Positions 9,501-22,404 of a stretch of 64,000 nt of DNA are shown piece by piece. The DNA lies in assembly GCF_020667895.1 (NCBI RefSeq), contig NZ_JAFMPS010000002.1:387131-451130 (forward strand), given 5' to 3'. The notes beneath the pieces are model-generated. The model searched no databases and was not told the DNA's origin. It saw nothing but the letters and a program-made list of their open reading frames with translations. The position numbers and the translations under genes are program-made. How positions within the stretch are numbered: position 1 is the first letter of the stretch; every line of letters begins with the position of its first letter. This stretch comes from Alcanivorax sp. 1008 (GTDB lineage Bacteria > Pseudomonadota > Gammaproteobacteria > Pseudomonadales > Alcanivoracaceae).

Positions 9501-11333
9501 TTACTCTACTGTCACGGACTTGGCGAGGTTTCGCGGCTGATCTACGTCGGTGCCGCGCATAACTGCAACATGGTAACTGAGCAACTGCAGCGGCACCGTA
9601 TATACCATCGGTATAAGGATTTCTGGCATCGGCGGCATAGCCAATACAATCATTCCCGGTTCGTCACTTACTCCAGCCTGACGGTCGGCAAATACAAACA
9701 GTTCACCGCCACGCGCTCTGACTTCCTGCAGGTTTGACTTTAGTTTTTCGAGTAACTCGTCATTCGGTGCCACGGCCACCACCGGCATGTCGGCATCCAC
9801 CAGCGCCAACGGACCATGCTTTAACTCTCCAGCCGGATACGCTTCAGCATGAATATAGGAAACTTCCTTGAGCTTGAGAGCACCTTCCAGAGCCACCGGA
9901 TACTGCGGGCCACGGCCTAGAAACAGCGTGTGGTGTTTCTCAACAAAGTGGCTGGACAGCTCATGGATGCGACCATCAAGCTGCAACACTTGCTCAATCA
10001 AACTGGGTAACTGACGCAACGAACTTATATGTGCTTCCATCTGCTGGTCACTCAGGCGACCCTTTACCCGGGCAGTGGCCAAAACGAGCAAAAGCAGGCC
10101 AACCAGCTGGGTAGTGAACGCCTTGGTAGAGGCGACCCCGATTTCCGGGCCGGCGCGCGTCAAAAAGGATAGTTCTGACTCGCGTACCAATGATGATGAG
10201 TCAACATTACAAACGGCGAAACGAGCAAGATAATCTTCTTGGTGGGATGCACGTAACGCAGCCAGGGTATCGGCGGTTTCACCAGACTGGGAAATAGTCA
10301 GCAGCAGAGTATTGGCCGGCACAACATGCTTGCGATAGCGGAACTCACTGGCCACTTCAACCTGACAGGCCACTCCGGCAATGGCTTCCATCCAGTAACG
10401 CGCCACCATACCGGCGTGAGAAGAAGTGCCACAGGCAACTATCTGCACCTGCTCCACCTTGCTGAGCAACTCACGAGCGTTGGCGCCAAAACTGGCCAGC
10501 AGTTCTGCTTCACTATCAATACGGCCTTCCAGAGTTTTTTGTACTGCGATCGGCTGCTCAAATATTTCCTTGAGCATGTAATGACGATACTCGCCCTTCT
10601 CCGCATCCTCGTGATTACCATCAAACTCGTGGACCGCACGCTCAACCGGCAAGCCGGCGTGGTCGGTGATCGATACCGACTCTCGAGAAACCTGGGCAAC
10701 ATCGCCTTCTTCAAGAAAGATAAAACGGGTGGTTACGGGCAGAAGGGCCAACTGGTCAGAGGCGATAAAGTTTTCACCAATGCCAAGACCTATAACCAGC
10801 GGGCTACCGGAACGAACAACAAGCAGGCTATCTGGCTCAGTCAGGGTCATTACCGCCAGAGCATAGGCACCCTGCAGTCGATCTACTGCAGCTCGTAGGG
10901 CGCCGGCCATATCATTACCGCCACGCAATGCACGATGAATAAGATGGACGATAACTTCGGTATCAGTGTCGGAAGAGAGCTCATAACCGTCAGCTTCGAG
11001 CTCGATCCGCAGTTCCTGAAAGTTCTCAATAATGCCGTTGTGAACCAGAGCAATATCATCTCCCGACATGTGCGGGTGAGCGTTACGCTCCAGCGGCTTG
11101 CCATGAGTAGCCCAACGAGTGTGTGCAATACCTGCCTGACCACTTATGGCACCGGCGTGGGCCGCGTCCTCCAACCCCTGAACTTTGCCTTCACGGCGCA
11201 AACGGACGATTTTGCCGTTGCTATTCAAGGCCAGCCCGGCGGAGTCGTAACCGCGGTACTCAAGCCGCTTAAGGCCTGCGATCAGAATATTGGTAACGTT
11301 ACGCTCAGCAATCGCGCCAACAATCCCACACAT
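9501..11333 (-). CDS. glmS: Glutamine-fructose-6-phosphate aminotransferase GlmS
   Basis: 610 residues, canonical length. Makes glucosamine-6-phosphate from fructose-6-phosphate and glutamine, the first step toward UDP-GlcNAc for peptidoglycan and LPS. Starts MCGIVGAI, where the Cys after Met is the glutaminase nucleophile. Two SIS domains follow ([42 protein letters not shown]) and the C-terminus ends NLAKSVTVE, the conserved tail that closes the sugar site. It lies three bases after glmU on the same strand, so the two steps are probably co-transcribed. No glmS ribozyme is expected in this lineage and there is no room for one. Confidence 0.98.
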   Translation of the reverse strand: MCGIVGAIAERNVTNILIAGLKRLEYRGYDSAGLALNSNGKIVRLRREGKVQGLEDAAHAGAISGQAGIAHTRWATHGKPLERNAHPHMSGDDIALVHNGIIENFQELRIELEADGYELSSDTDTEVIVHLIHRALRGGNDMAGALRAAVDRLQGAYALAVMTLTEPDSLLVVRSGSPLVIGLGIGENFIASDQLALLPVTTRFIFLEEGDVAQVSRESVSITDHAGLPVERAVHEFDGNHEDAEKGEYRHYMLKEIFEQPIAVQKTLEGRIDSEAELLASFGANARELLSKVEQVQIVACGTSSHAGMVARYWMEAIAGVACQVEVASEFRYRKHVVPANTLLLTISQSGETADTLAALRASHQEDYLARFAVCNVDSSSLVRESELSFLTRAGPEIGVASTKAFTTQLVGLLLLVLATARVKGRLSDQQMEAHISSLRQLPSLIEQVLQLDGRIHELSSHFVEKHHTLFLGRGPQYPVALEGALKLKEVSYIHAEAYPAGELKHGPLALVDADMPVVAVAPNDELLEKLKSNLQEVRARGGELFVFADRQAGVSDEPGMIVLAMPPMPEILIPMVYTVPLQLLSYHVAVMRGTDVDQPRNLAKSVTVE

Positions 11334-11336
11334 GAA

Positions 11337-12698
11337 TCAATCCTTTTTCTGCGGCCGCTTCCAGCCGGCAATATTGCGTTGCTTGGCACGTGATACCGCC
11401 AGCTGGTCATCGGGAACATCCGTTGTGACCACACTGCCGGCTCCCACGGTGGCACCGCTGCCGACGCTAACGGGGGCAACCAGGGAAGAGTTGGAACCAA
11501 TAAAGGCATGATCGCCGATCAGCGTCTTGGACTTATTTACACCATCATAATTACAGGTAATGGTGCCGGCACCGATATTACTATGCGCTCCAATCTCAGC
11601 GTCGCCAAGGTACGTCAGGTGATTAGCCTTACTGCCCTCCCCTATGTGTGCATTCTTGGTTTCTACGAAGTTGCCCACCCGGGCGTGATCTGCCAGCTGG
11701 GTGCCAGGACGCAGCCGGGCGAAGGGCCCCACATGACAACCAGCTCCAATCGTCGCGCCATCGATTACCGAGTTCGCTTCAATCACCGAGTCCGCGGCAA
11801 TGCTGGCGTTACGAATCACACAGTTAGGGGCAATGCTGACACGATCACCAAGATGAACCTGGCCGATCAGCACCGTATTGATATCCAGAGTAATGTCCGT
11901 GCCGCACTGCACTGCACCGCGAACATCCAGACGTGCCGGGTCAACCACGGTTACACCGGCACGCATCAAATTTTCTGCCTGCACGCCTTGATAGATTCTT
12001 TCCAGTCTGGCCAGTTGCACGCGATCGTTGACCCCGTCTACTTCCCAGCCATGGGCCGGCTGCATGGTGTCGATGAGCAAACCGGCCTGTACCGCCATGC
12101 TGATCACATCGGTAAGGTAATACTCGCCCTGTGCATTGTTGCTCTTTAGTTCTGGCAAAACATCCGCAAGAAATGCTCGCGGGCAGGCAAGGATGCCCGT
12201 GTTGACTTCTTCCACCGCCAGCTCGGCATCATTGGCATCCTTCTGCTCCACAATACGCGATACCCGGCCATTCGCATCACGGATGATACGGCCGTAACCT
12301 GTCGGGTTTTCCATGGTCAGCGTCATTAGCGCTATGGTGTTGGTATCGGCACGTGCAACGAAATCACGCAAGGTAGCGGGCTGGATCAACGGCACATCAC
12401 CGTACAGAATCAGGACAATGTCTTCGCTAACAAACGGCATGGCCTGAGCGACCGCGTGTCCGGTGCCGAGCTGCTCGGCTTGCAGTGCCCAATTGAGCGA
12501 CTCGCCCCCCAGTACTTCACGGACGTGCTCGCCACCATGGCCATACACCAGTGTGATCGACTGGGGCGCCAATGAACGGGCGGCATCCAACACGTGAGAC
12601 ACCATTGCCTTACCGGCAATGGGATGCAGCACCTTGGGCAGGGCTGATTTCATTCGAGTGCCCTTACCGGCGGCGAGAATGACAGTTGCGAGAGTCAT
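11337..12698 (-). CDS. glmU: Bifunctional GlmU uridyltransferase/acetyltransferase
   Basis: 453 residues. Acetylates glucosamine-1-phosphate and couples it to UTP to give UDP-GlcNAc. The N-terminal pyrophosphorylase domain begins [17 protein letters not shown]; the C-terminal half is a left-handed beta-helix of hexapeptide repeats ([20 protein letters not shown] region) with the acetyltransferase segment [10 protein letters not shown]. The ATG at 12698 gives the canonical N-terminus [13 protein letters not shown]; an upstream in-frame TTG at 12737 would start inside the atp operon terminator and is rejected. Co-directional with glmS, gap three bases. Confidence 0.97.
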   Translation of the reverse strand: MTLATVILAAGKGTRMKSALPKVLHPIAGKAMVSHVLDAARSLAPQSITLVYGHGGEHVREVLGGESLNWALQAEQLGTGHAVAQAMPFVSEDIVLILYGDVPLIQPATLRDFVARADTNTIALMTLTMENPTGYGRIIRDANGRVSRIVEQKDANDAELAVEEVNTGILACPRAFLADVLPELKSNNAQGEYYLTDVISMAVQAGLLIDTMQPAHGWEVDGVNDRVQLARLERIYQGVQAENLMRAGVTVVDPARLDVRGAVQCGTDITLDINTVLIGQVHLGDRVSIAPNCVIRNASIAADSVIEANSVIDGATIGAGCHVGPFARLRPGTQLADHARVGNFVETKNAHIGEGSKANHLTYLGDAEIGAHSNIGAGTITCNYDGVNKSKTLIGDHAFIGSNSSLVAPVSVGSGATVGAGSVVTTDVPDDQLAVSRAKQRNIAGWKRPQKKD

Positions 12699-12735
12699 GT
12701 TTTCAATCCCTGACAATGAACCCTGAGCGTAAAGC

Positions 12736-12764
12736 AAAAAGGGGCAGCTTCGCAGCTACCCCTT
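12736..12764 (-). terminator. Rho-independent terminator of the atp operon
   Basis: On the minus strand an 11-base arm AAGGGGTAGCT, loop GCGA and arm AGCTGCCCCTT pair with one mismatch, followed by a run of Ts. It begins 28 bases after the atpC stop and ends before the glmU start, separating the two transcription units. Confidence 0.85.
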
Positions 12765-12791
12765 GTTTGCCGACACGCAATCCGGGCCAAA

Positions 12792-13235
12792 TCAGCCGCG
12801 GCTACCTGTGCCGCCATATTTCTTCTTGAGCTGCTCAATGGTACGTAGCTGGCCCAACGCTTCCACCAACTGAGCCGCAGCCCGCGAGTAATCCATCTCT
12901 GAATGCTGGCCTTCCAGTGCTTCCTTAGCCTGCTGCTTGGCGCTTTCTGCCGCAACTGCATCCATATCCTCCGCCCGCATGGCGGTATCGGCCAGAATGG
13001 TGATGATATCCGGCTGCACTTCAAGAAAACCGCCGGTGACGTAATAAAGCTCTTCGTCTTCCTGCTGCTTCTTGATGATCCGCACCGGACCCGGCTTGAG
13101 CCGCGTCAGCAGCGGCGCATGCCCCGGCAGGATGCCGAGGTCGCCTTCCACGCCAGCCGCGACGATCATCTCGACGCGTCCAGAGTAGATCTGCTGCTCG
13201 GCACTCACGATGTCACAATGCATGGTCATAGCCAT
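12792..13235 (-). CDS. atpC: ATP synthase epsilon subunit
   Basis: 147 residues. Central-stalk subunit of F1 that links gamma to the c-ring and can inhibit ATP hydrolysis. N-terminal beta sandwich ([43 protein letters not shown] is the family hallmark region) and a C-terminal two-helix domain (about 90-140). Last gene of the atp operon, 21 bases after atpD and just before the terminator. Confidence 0.97.
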   Translation of the reverse strand: MAMTMHCDIVSAEQQIYSGRVEMIVAAGVEGDLGILPGHAPLLTRLKPGPVRIIKKQQEDEELYYVTGGFLEVQPDIITILADTAMRAEDMDAVAAESAKQQAKEALEGQHSEMDYSRAAAQLVEALGQLRTIEQLKKKYGGTGSRG

Positions 13236-13256
13236 TCCGCTGCTCCCGGAGTCGTA

Positions 13257-14696
<1,440 letters not shown>

Positions 14697-15557
14697 TTAG
14701 ACCGCTGCAGCGCCACCAACGATTTCGGAAATTTCCTGGGTAATAGCTGCCTGACGGGCCTTGTTGTAAATCAACTGCAGGTCCTTGATCAGGTTGCCGG
14801 CATTATCAGTAGCAGCCTTCATGGCTACCATCCGTGCCGCCTGTTCACAGGCAAAATTTTCAACCACGCCCTGATATACCTGCGACTCGATAAAGCGAAC
14901 CAACAGGACATCAATCAAGGCCTGAGCGTTAGGCTCGTAGAGATAATCCCAAGCGTACTTGGTGTTCATCTCTTCATCAGGCTTCAGTGGCAATAACTGC
15001 AGGCTGGTCGGCTTCTGCGTCATGGTGTTGACGAATTCGTTGTACACCACGAACAGGCGATCGATCTCACCCTTTTCGAAAGCATCCAGCATCACCCGGA
15101 TGGATCCGATCATGCCAGCCAGATGCGGATTATCGCCCTGATTATTTACCGAAGCCCGAACCTCACCGCCAACAGAACGGAAGAAGCTCAACGCCTTGGT
15201 ACCGACCAGGCAGTACTCCACTCTAACGTCCTGCTCGCTCCACTCGCGTGACTCGCGCACCACCTGCTTAAGCAGGTTGACGTTCAGGCCGCCACACAGA
15301 CCGCGGTCCGAGCTGACTACGATGTAGCCGACTTTTTTGACCGGGCGATCCTGCATGTAAACATGCCGATATTCCGGATTGGCATTGGCCAAATGCGCAA
15401 CTACCTGACGCATGCGAGTAGCGTATGGCTTTGATGCTGCCATACGCTCCTGCGCCTTGCGCATTTTGCTGGCCGCCACCATCTCCATCGCACGAGTAAT
15501 TTTCTTCGTGCTTTGGACACTGGCGATCTTGGTTTTGATCTCTTTACCAACAGCCAT
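14697..15557 (-). CDS. atpG: ATP synthase gamma subunit
   Basis: 286 residues. Rotor shaft of F1. The N-terminal helix [26 protein letters not shown] region and C-terminal coiled helix ([30 protein letters not shown] region) that form the antiparallel coiled coil are both intact, as is [11 protein letters not shown] in the Rossmann-like core. Lies 33 bases after the atpD start side and 29 bases downstream of atpA, in the standard order. Confidence 0.98.
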   Translation of the reverse strand: MAVGKEIKTKIASVQSTKKITRAMEMVAASKMRKAQERMAASKPYATRMRQVVAHLANANPEYRHVYMQDRPVKKVGYIVVSSDRGLCGGLNVNLLKQVVRESREWSEQDVRVEYCLVGTKALSFFRSVGGEVRASVNNQGDNPHLAGMIGSIRVMLDAFEKGEIDRLFVVYNEFVNTMTQKPTSLQLLPLKPDEEMNTKYAWDYLYEPNAQALIDVLLVRFIESQVYQGVVENFACEQAARMVAMKAATDNAGNLIKDLQLIYNKARQAAITQEISEIVGGAAAV

Positions 15558-15586
15558 CAGGGAACTCCCTTAAGCGAACGTGTCGA

Positions 15587-17131
15587 TTACCAGGTCTGGG
15601 TTGCCTTGAACTTCTCAATGGCAGCCTTGATACCGGCTTCGATGTCGCCGTTGTAGTCACCCTTCTCGTTGATCTTGTCCATCAACGCTTTCTCTTCGCT
15701 GTCCATATAAGACAGCAGCGCCGCTTCGAAGCTACCGATCTTGTCCAGCGCCACATCTTTCAGGTGACCTTCATTAGCGGCATACAGCACCACGCCCATC
15801 TGTGCGACAGACTGCGGAGCGTACTGGTTCTGCTTCATCAGTTCGGTTACACGCTGACCATGCTCAAGCTGCGAACGAGTCGCTTCATCCAGGTCCGAAG
15901 CAAACTGGGCAAAAGCAGCCAGCTCGCGGTACTGGGCCAGTGCCAGACGAATACCACCGCCAAGCTTCTTGACGATCTTGGTCTGCGCTGCACCACCTAC
16001 CCGCGATACCGAAATACCAGCGTTCATAGCTGGACGGATACCGGAGTTGAACAGGCTCGTTTCAACGAAGATCTGACCGTCGGTGATCGAGATCACGTTG
16101 GTGGGTACGAATGCAGATACGTCACCAGCTTGCGTTTCAATGATCGGCAAAGCAGTTAGCGAACCAGTTTTGCCTTTAACTTCACCGTTGGTGAACTTTT
16201 CAACGTAATCGGCAGAAACTCGTGCGGCGCGCTCCAGCAGACGGGAGTGCAGATAGAACACATCACCCGGGTAAGCTTCACGGCCCGGCGGACGACGCAG
16301 CAGCAGGGAGATCTGGCGATAAGCCACAGCCTGCTTGGACAGATCGTCATATACGATTAGCGCGTCTTCACCACGGTCACGGAAGTACTCGCCCATGGTG
16401 CAGCCAACAAACGGGGCAAGGAACTGCATGGATGCCGGCTCAGAGGCAGAAGCCGCTACCACGATGGTGTTATCCATCGCGCCATGCTCTTCCAGCTTGC
16501 GCACTACGTTAGCAATCGAGGACTGCTTCTGGCCGATGGCCACGTAGATACACTTAATGCCAGATTTCTTCTGGTTGATGATGGTATCGATGGCGATGGC
16601 GGTTTTACCGATCTGGCGGTCACCAATGATCAGCTCACGCTGGCCGCGGCCAACCGGAGTCATGGCATCAATCGACTTCAGACCGGTCTGTACCGGCTGG
16701 TCAACGGACTGACGCCAGATAACGCCGGGAGCAACTTTCTCCACGGCATCGGTCAGCTTGGTATTGATCGGGCCCTTGCCATCGATCGCATTACCCAGCG
16801 CGTCTACAACGCGGCCAAGCAGCTCCGGTCCAACCGGAACCTCAAGAATGCGACCAGTACACTTGGCCTTGGCGCCTTCGACAATATTCAGGTAGTCACC
16901 GAGAACTACCGCACCGACAGAGTCCTGCTCAAGGTTGAGGGCCATCCCGTAGATGCCGCCTTCAAACTCGATCATCTCACCGTACATCACGTCGGCAAGA
17001 CCGTGGATGCGAACAATACCATCGGAAACGGATACGACAGTACCTTCGGTGCGGGCTTCGGTTGCGGTATCAAGCTTGCTAATGCGCTGCTTGATAATCT
17101 CGCTAATTTCGGACGGGTTGAGTTGCTGCAT
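15587..17131 (-). CDS. atpA: ATP synthase alpha subunit
   Basis: 514 residues. Non-catalytic nucleotide-binding subunit of F1. Walker A GDRQIGKT, the conserved [25 protein letters not shown] region and the Arg finger segment ISVSRVGG are present. The ATG at 17131 gives [17 protein letters not shown], the usual membrane-proximal N-terminal helix; a TTG at 17146 would overlap atpH and adds five residues with no support. Eleven bases separate it from atpH. Confidence 0.98.
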   Translation of the reverse strand: MQQLNPSEISEIIKQRISKLDTATEARTEGTVVSVSDGIVRIHGLADVMYGEMIEFEGGIYGMALNLEQDSVGAVVLGDYLNIVEGAKAKCTGRILEVPVGPELLGRVVDALGNAIDGKGPINTKLTDAVEKVAPGVIWRQSVDQPVQTGLKSIDAMTPVGRGQRELIIGDRQIGKTAIAIDTIINQKKSGIKCIYVAIGQKQSSIANVVRKLEEHGAMDNTIVVAASASEPASMQFLAPFVGCTMGEYFRDRGEDALIVYDDLSKQAVAYRQISLLLRRPPGREAYPGDVFYLHSRLLERAARVSADYVEKFTNGEVKGKTGSLTALPIIETQAGDVSAFVPTNVISITDGQIFVETSLFNSGIRPAMNAGISVSRVGGAAQTKIVKKLGGGIRLALAQYRELAAFAQFASDLDEATRSQLEHGQRVTELMKQNQYAPQSVAQMGVVLYAANEGHLKDVALDKIGSFEAALLSYMDSEEKALMDKINEKGDYNGDIEAGIKAAIEKFKATQTW

Positions 17132-17142
17132 GCTCCAATCCC

Positions 17143-17685
17143 TCAAACTCTAGAGTTCAGTTGCTCCACCAGCTTATTCAGCCGGCCACGCACACTGCCA
17201 TCGATCACGGTATCGCCAGCGCGAATCAGGACGCCGCCAATCAAGGACGGATCAACCTGTTTGCTGACACGGACTTCCACTCCCAGACGCTTCTTCAGCG
17301 CTGCCACCAGACCTGACACATCGGCATCTTCCATGGGAAATGCGGACACCAGTTCAACATCCGCAAAACTGCTCTCTACGGAGAGAAACTGATGGAAAAG
17401 ACCACCAATGATTGAAAGCAGGCTCAGGCGCTTGTTCTGCGCCAACTGGTCAAGGTAATTGCGGAACGAGCTATCAATGGTGTCTCCGCAAATTTCCGCC
17501 AACATTGCTGCTTTACTAGAAGCACTCAATGCCGGATTGTCCAGCGCCTGGCCCACCCTTGGGTCAGCCATCACGGCAGCAGCCGTTGCGAGCATCGATT
17601 CCCACTGGGCCAATGCGTTCTGCTCTTTTGCAAACAGAAACGCCGCCTTCGCGTAGGGTCGTGCAATGGTGGTCAGTTCAGCCAT
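17143..17685 (-). CDS. atpH: ATP synthase delta subunit
   Basis: 180 residues. Connects the peripheral stalk to the top of F1. Begins [16 protein letters not shown], the family signature helix, and ends with the conserved segment [26 protein letters not shown]. Located between atpF (14 bases upstream) and atpA. Confidence 0.97.
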   Translation of the reverse strand: MAELTTIARPYAKAAFLFAKEQNALAQWESMLATAAAVMADPRVGQALDNPALSASSKAAMLAEICGDTIDSSFRNYLDQLAQNKRLSLLSIIGGLFHQFLSVESSFADVELVSAFPMEDADVSGLVAALKKRLGVEVRVSKQVDPSLIGGVLIRAGDTVIDGSVRGRLNKLVEQLNSRV

Positions 17686-17699
17686 GGTTTATCCGTCTG

Positions 17700-18170
17700 T
17701 CAAAGTTCAGCGGCCAGCTGGTCCAGCATTTGCTTGTGGGCCGCCGGGTTCACTTCAGTGGCCAGGACTTTCTCGGCACCGGCCAGGGCCAGCGCTGCCA
17801 CTTCACTGCGCAGCTGTTCACGGGCGCTATTTATTTCACGCTCGATTTCAGACTGGGCCTGTGCAATCAGTCGCTCACCCTCGGTGCGCGCCTGACCTTT
17901 GGCATCTTCAATAACCTGGTTTGCGCGACGATTAGCCTGCTCGATAATCTCGGCAGCCTTGGCCTTCGCTTCGCGAAGATCTTCGCCTGCCTTCTCTTGA
18001 GCCAGCTCAAGATCCCGATTAGCACGATCAGCTGCGCTCAGGCCATCGGAGATCTTCTGCTTGCGCTCGTCCAGCGCAGCCGAAATCGGCGGCCAGACAA
18101 ACTTCATGCAGAACCAGACAAAAATCGCAAACCAGATAATCTGGCCGATAAATGTTGCATTCATGTTCAT
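17700..18170 (-). CDS. atpF: ATP synthase b subunit
   Basis: 156 residues. Peripheral stalk. One N-terminal membrane helix ([20 protein letters not shown], 5-27) followed by the PPI segment and a long charged, Ala-rich helix (30-150) that dimerises along F1. Single-gene form as in other gammaproteobacteria; there is no b' gene. Confidence 0.97.
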   Translation of the reverse strand: MNMNATFIGQIIWFAIFVWFCMKFVWPPISAALDERKQKISDGLSAADRANRDLELAQEKAGEDLREAKAKAAEIIEQANRRANQVIEDAKGQARTEGERLIAQAQSEIEREINSAREQLRSEVAALALAGAEKVLATEVNPAAHKQMLDQLAAEL

Positions 18171-18240
18171 ACGAACACCTCACAACCGCGTTGTTGCTTC
18201 AATTTCCCGAACAACGACTGCCCGGATCGGGGCAAATCGA

Positions 18241-18531
<291 letters not shown>

Positions 18532-18535
18532 TTAC

Positions 18536-19438
<903 letters not shown>

Positions 19439-19861
19439 TTAACCGTTCCGGTTGGAATCAACGTTTGTTTCGCCCGTAGCCCGCGCCAGCCATATCCAAC
19501 CGGCCAACTGCACTACGAAGAACCCTGCAAACAACATCATTGCCGTTGCGCCCTGTCGCGCCTCCGGCCAGTGCTTAAGCGTTAGCCAAAGCAATAAAAG
19601 CACGATGGCCACCCGTCCGATCTCGGCGCGGATAGCTGCAGTTGCAGCGCGATCCGCCTGCCGGTTCCCCGGATGAAGCCACAGCTGGAACCCTGCCCAG
19701 CCACTCGCCACGGTGGCTATGCCACCGCCTATCAATGCCGCCAGAGCAACGTCGCGCCCGCCCGGCCATGCCGCCAAAGCCGCAACCACTAACGTTGCCA
19801 AGCCCTGCGCGCATAAAAGACCCCGGAATAAACCGGGGCCATGAATCTCTGATTCCGCCAC
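19439..19861 (-). CDS. atpI: ATP synthase assembly protein AtpI
   Basis: 140 residues from a GTG start at 19861. A perfect GGAGG sits seven bases upstream, which decides the start over an in-frame extension to 19990 that would run through the promoter. Four membrane helices (about 12-35, 40-60, 82-100, 105-125) and the pattern LFRGLLCAQGLATLVVAALA match the UncI/AtpI family, which helps c-ring assembly and perhaps Mg2+ supply. First gene of the atp operon. Codons 8-16 also form a terminator-like hairpin, listed separately. Confidence 0.88.
   Translation of the reverse strand: MAESEIHGPGLFRGLLCAQGLATLVVAALAAWPGGRDVALAALIGGGIATVASGWAGFQLWLHPGNRQADRAATAAIRAEIGRVAIVLLLLWLTLKHWPEARQGATAMMLFAGFFVVQLAGWIWLARATGETNVDSNRNG
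19815..19840 (-). terminator. Terminator-like hairpin inside the start of atpI
   Basis: On the minus strand GGCCCCGG, loop TTTATT, CCGGGGTC form an eight-pair stem with one G-T pair, followed directly by TTTT. It lies within codons 8-16 of atpI and is translated as HGPGLFRGL. By shape it is an intrinsic terminator or attenuator; whether it works inside translated mRNA is unknown. Confidence 0.45.
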
Positions 19862-19936
19862 GTTTTTGCCTCCGGCCAACCGCTGAAAAACCGGGCCGGC
19901 GGGGGTCTTGGGAGGACCCTGTGCTTTGGGCCGCAG

Positions 19937-19965
19937 AGTATAGGGATATGGGTTTTGGGTCGCAA
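19937..19965 (-). promoter_or_regulatory. Sigma70-type promoter for the atp operon
   Basis: Minus strand: -35 TTGCGA (19960-19965), 17-base spacer, -10 TATACT (19937-19942). It lies about 76 bases before the atpI GTG. Both hexamers are close to consensus and the spacing is ideal. The 229 bases between atpI and the SIMPL gene contain no other gene. Confidence 0.7.
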
Positions 19966-20090
19966 CCGAAACCGGGCGAATTTCACACAATTGTCAGACC
20001 GGCGACGCTGCCTTCACTCTCAGCCGAGGCAGACCGGTCGGTCAGCCTGTCGTTGGCGGCACATTGGCTGCCACCCGGCTGGCAGGGCAA

Positions 20091-20810
20091 TTAGTCGGAA
20101 AGGTAGTATTCCACCGTAGAAACCACTCGAACCTTCTTGATATGAGGGTTGTTTCTGTCACGCGGCTCAATGCTGAACTGCCCCTGACTGGCCCGGCGTA
20201 TTTTCCCAAGAGAGCTTTTTGAGTCTGAAGCAAACTTCTCGGCAACCTCCCGCGCCTTGCGGGTGGACTCTTCAATCATCTCCGGTTTGATATCGTTGAT
20301 TCGGGTAAATATATACTCAGTCTGAGACTGGTAGCCCTCGCCAATGAATACGATGCCCTGCTTGCCAAGGCTCGACAGCTCGCGCATCACCGCTCTTACC
20401 GCATCAATATCTTTGGAATATACGGTGACCGTCTGGGTGGCCGTATAGCGAAACTGGGCCCGATTGCCATCACCGTACTGCTGGGCAGACTTATCCGTAA
20501 TAGCTGGCGCACCAAAGGAGATATCTTCTCGGCCTATGCCTTTGGCGGAAAGGAAGTCGATTATTTTGCTGGTGCTGTCGTCAATCAACACATAAAGGGC
20601 TTCGAGATCGTTCTGCGCAGCACTGAACTGTATCGGCCAGATGACGATATCGGCATCGAACTCTCTTTCTGACAGGCCCTTAACCGTTACTGTTCTTTCG
20701 TATTCCTTGAACTTGAGGGCCGAGCTACCCAGCAGATAGCCCAGTGAGGTCAGACCGAGGAATATCAGCAAGCCGAGGATCAGGGCGCTGGATTTATTGT
20801 TGGTTACCAC
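20091..20810 (-). CDS. SIMPL domain (DUF541) protein
   Basis: 239 residues from a GTG start with GGAGG five bases upstream. An N-terminal membrane anchor (about 9-30) is followed by the SIMPL fold: ERTVTVKGLSEREFDADIVIWPI is the typical first strand pair, and a repeat of beta strands and helices runs to the C-terminus. Family members are periplasmic, YggE-like, linked to oxidative stress and of unclear biochemistry. It stands between the atp promoter and the HEPN-like gene on the same strand, a position not occupied in the common parB-atpI order. Confidence 0.85.
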   Translation of the reverse strand: MVTNNKSSALILGLLIFLGLTSLGYLLGSSALKFKEYERTVTVKGLSEREFDADIVIWPIQFSAAQNDLEALYVLIDDSTSKIIDFLSAKGIGREDISFGAPAITDKSAQQYGDGNRAQFRYTATQTVTVYSKDIDAVRAVMRELSSLGKQGIVFIGEGYQSQTEYIFTRINDIKPEMIEESTRKAREVAEKFASDSKSSLGKIRRASQGQFSIEPRDRNNPHIKKVRVVSTVEYYLSD

Positions 20811-20938
20811 TGGAGCCTCCTGGCTTTCCCGATTCTACAATCAATACAACCCATCTGGTGACGACCTCAAGAAGACCTTCTCTTCAACTTCGCTAAAACC
20901 CCAGATCGGAACTACATTATGCGCGAGATGGCGGACCC

Positions 20939-21463
20939 TCAGGAACACTCTTCTAACCGCAAGTATATTCTTCCAAGAACAGACATTGCGCCATACCAAA
21001 CGCCCTGAATAGGATCATGGCGAAATAGATTCAACAATCCCTCATCCACTTCATAAGAAAGTGTGTTGAAATTCTTCACGAACTGCCTGAACTGCTGAGC
21101 ATCTAGTTGCTTCACGTACTCATGAAAATCAAAATGTACATTTTTAACATTATGGACCAACCGATTTCGCAGCTCAGATAAGGCGCTAATAAATCGCCGG
21201 CAATCCTCATCCAAAAGACCCAGGGCGGAAACAAATGCCATTTTTCCGGTTCGCTTGTTACTAAGCTCCAAAGACGAGAAAATAGCATTCAAATCTTTAC
21301 GATCTAATGAAGTTGCCAGCAAATCCGAGACTGCCGCCTCAATAAGGGCATGTGTTTTTATGATTAACGCCCAATCACTTTCTCCTTCGATCAGCTTATC
21401 GAAAAATCCGCTATCTAAGCCAAGCCTCTTTTCAAGCTCGGGAACAAGTGCCGAAAGATCCAC
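20939..21463 (-). CDS. HEPN/MltR-like protein, start affected by a G8 tract
   Basis: 174 residues as read from GTG at 21463. All-helical; the segment ALSELRNRLVHN holds an R-x4-H motif of the kind that forms the active or structural core in HEPN proteins, and KMAFVSALGLLDEDC upstream resembles MltR-type proteins. I cannot tell an RNase HEPN from a repressor-like MltR relative. A better start, ATG at 21476 with GGGAGGGG five bases upstream, is out of frame because of eight consecutive Gs between it and the body; seven or ten Gs would restore it. No nucleotidyltransferase antitoxin partner is adjacent. The gene is AT-richer than its neighbours, suggesting transfer. Confidence 0.6.
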   Translation of the reverse strand: MDLSALVPELEKRLGLDSGFFDKLIEGESDWALIIKTHALIEAAVSDLLATSLDRKDLNAIFSSLELSNKRTGKMAFVSALGLLDEDCRRFISALSELRNRLVHNVKNVHFDFHEYVKQLDAQQFRQFVKNFNTLSYEVDEGLLNLFRHDPIQGVWYGAMSVLGRIYLRLEECS

Positions 21464-21466
21464 AGA

Positions 21467-21489
21467 CCCCCCCCATTTAAGCCCCTCCC
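21467..21489 (-). promoter_or_regulatory. G8 homopolymer between ribosome site/ATG and the HEPN-like frame
   Basis: Minus strand: GGGAGGGG (21482-21489), spacer CTTAA, ATG (21474-21476) whose G begins an eight-G run (21467-21474). Translation from this ATG reaches TGA after 14 codons. Deleting one G joins it to the HEPN-like frame as MGGSVDLSAL. The run also precedes the GTG start by three bases and may act as its ribosome site. Confidence 0.6.
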
Positions 21490-21589
21490 TTAGACTCTAA
21501 AGAACACTCCATTCCTCAAGCAGGCATCAACGGAAGACGTTTTTCGTCCAAATGTCGCCGATCCAGCACGCAGCCATGCGCCGCTACGA

Positions 21590-22315
21590 TCAATCAAGAT
21601 GCACTTCGATATCCCGAATCTTGCCATCCCTCACAATTTTGAAAATAACTGACGCTTGATCATCAGGAACACTACGAAGGGCCTTTTGTGCATCCGCTAC
21701 CGATGCAATAGGATTCAGGTCTATCTGAATAACAATATCATTCTCAACAATATTCGCCTTAAAAGCTGGGCTACCGTGATACACAACGTCAATCAGAGCG
21801 CCAGTATTTCTCTTGTAGCGAATACGGTCATCTGCTGACAGGCCCTTCCAGAGCACACCAACTCTATACTTCTTAATCGTTTTAACAAAGAAGTACGCCT
21901 TTTGGTTATAGCGACGATAAGAATATGTCTTTCCGCTATCATCTGTAGCAATGCCCGTATCAGAATAGGAGATTTGCACAAGCGCCATAATGGCGCCTAT
22001 CTTTTTCGCATGCTCAGCAACCTTTCTTTCCCAGTTTTTTTGATATTCGCCATTAAATGAAGAATATCCGATTAGATCATATTGCATTGATCTTGCCGTT
22101 CTTAGATTGGAGTCTATGTCGCTAGTTTTGATTACCTTCGGCTCAACTTCTTGCGCTGGAACAAAAACATCATCTATATCAGCGGCATCGGCAATCTGGG
22201 TATAGAATGCTGTGTATGGATTAGACGCACACCCCACAATAAGACATATAAAGAAGAGCATGGACGCTCGCCCCAGAAAACCATTTACGCCAAAGGCTCT
22301 ATCGCAAAACAACAC
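21590..22315 (-). CDS. Lipoprotein with C-terminal PDZ-like domain
   Basis: 241 residues. The GTG start at 22315 is supported by AGGAG eight bases upstream; an internal ATG at 22261 has no such site. The signal sequence ends in lipobox LIVGC (Cys29). The middle part (about 85-150) is mixed, with Tyr-rich strands (TYSYRRYNQKAYFFVKTIKKY). The last 75 residues look like a PDZ domain: GALIDVVYHGSPAFKANIVENDIVIQIDLNP and a substrate groove ending DGKIRDIEVHLD. No protease domain is present. Likely an envelope adaptor or chaperone. AT-rich like the HEPN-like gene. No specific family recognised. Confidence 0.7.
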   Translation of the reverse strand: MLFCDRAFGVNGFLGRASMLFFICLIVGCASNPYTAFYTQIADAADIDDVFVPAQEVEPKVIKTSDIDSNLRTARSMQYDLIGYSSFNGEYQKNWERKVAEHAKKIGAIMALVQISYSDTGIATDDSGKTYSYRRYNQKAYFFVKTIKKYRVGVLWKGLSADDRIRYKRNTGALIDVVYHGSPAFKANIVENDIVIQIDLNPIASVADAQKALRSVPDDQASVIFKIVRDGKIRDIEVHLD

Positions 22316-22404
22316 GGTATATTCTCCTGAGACTCTCGGCTCAGCCAGACCGGCAATCGACCGAGAAGTATGGGCCTTTTTGTTATGAATTTAATACTGC
22401 GCTT

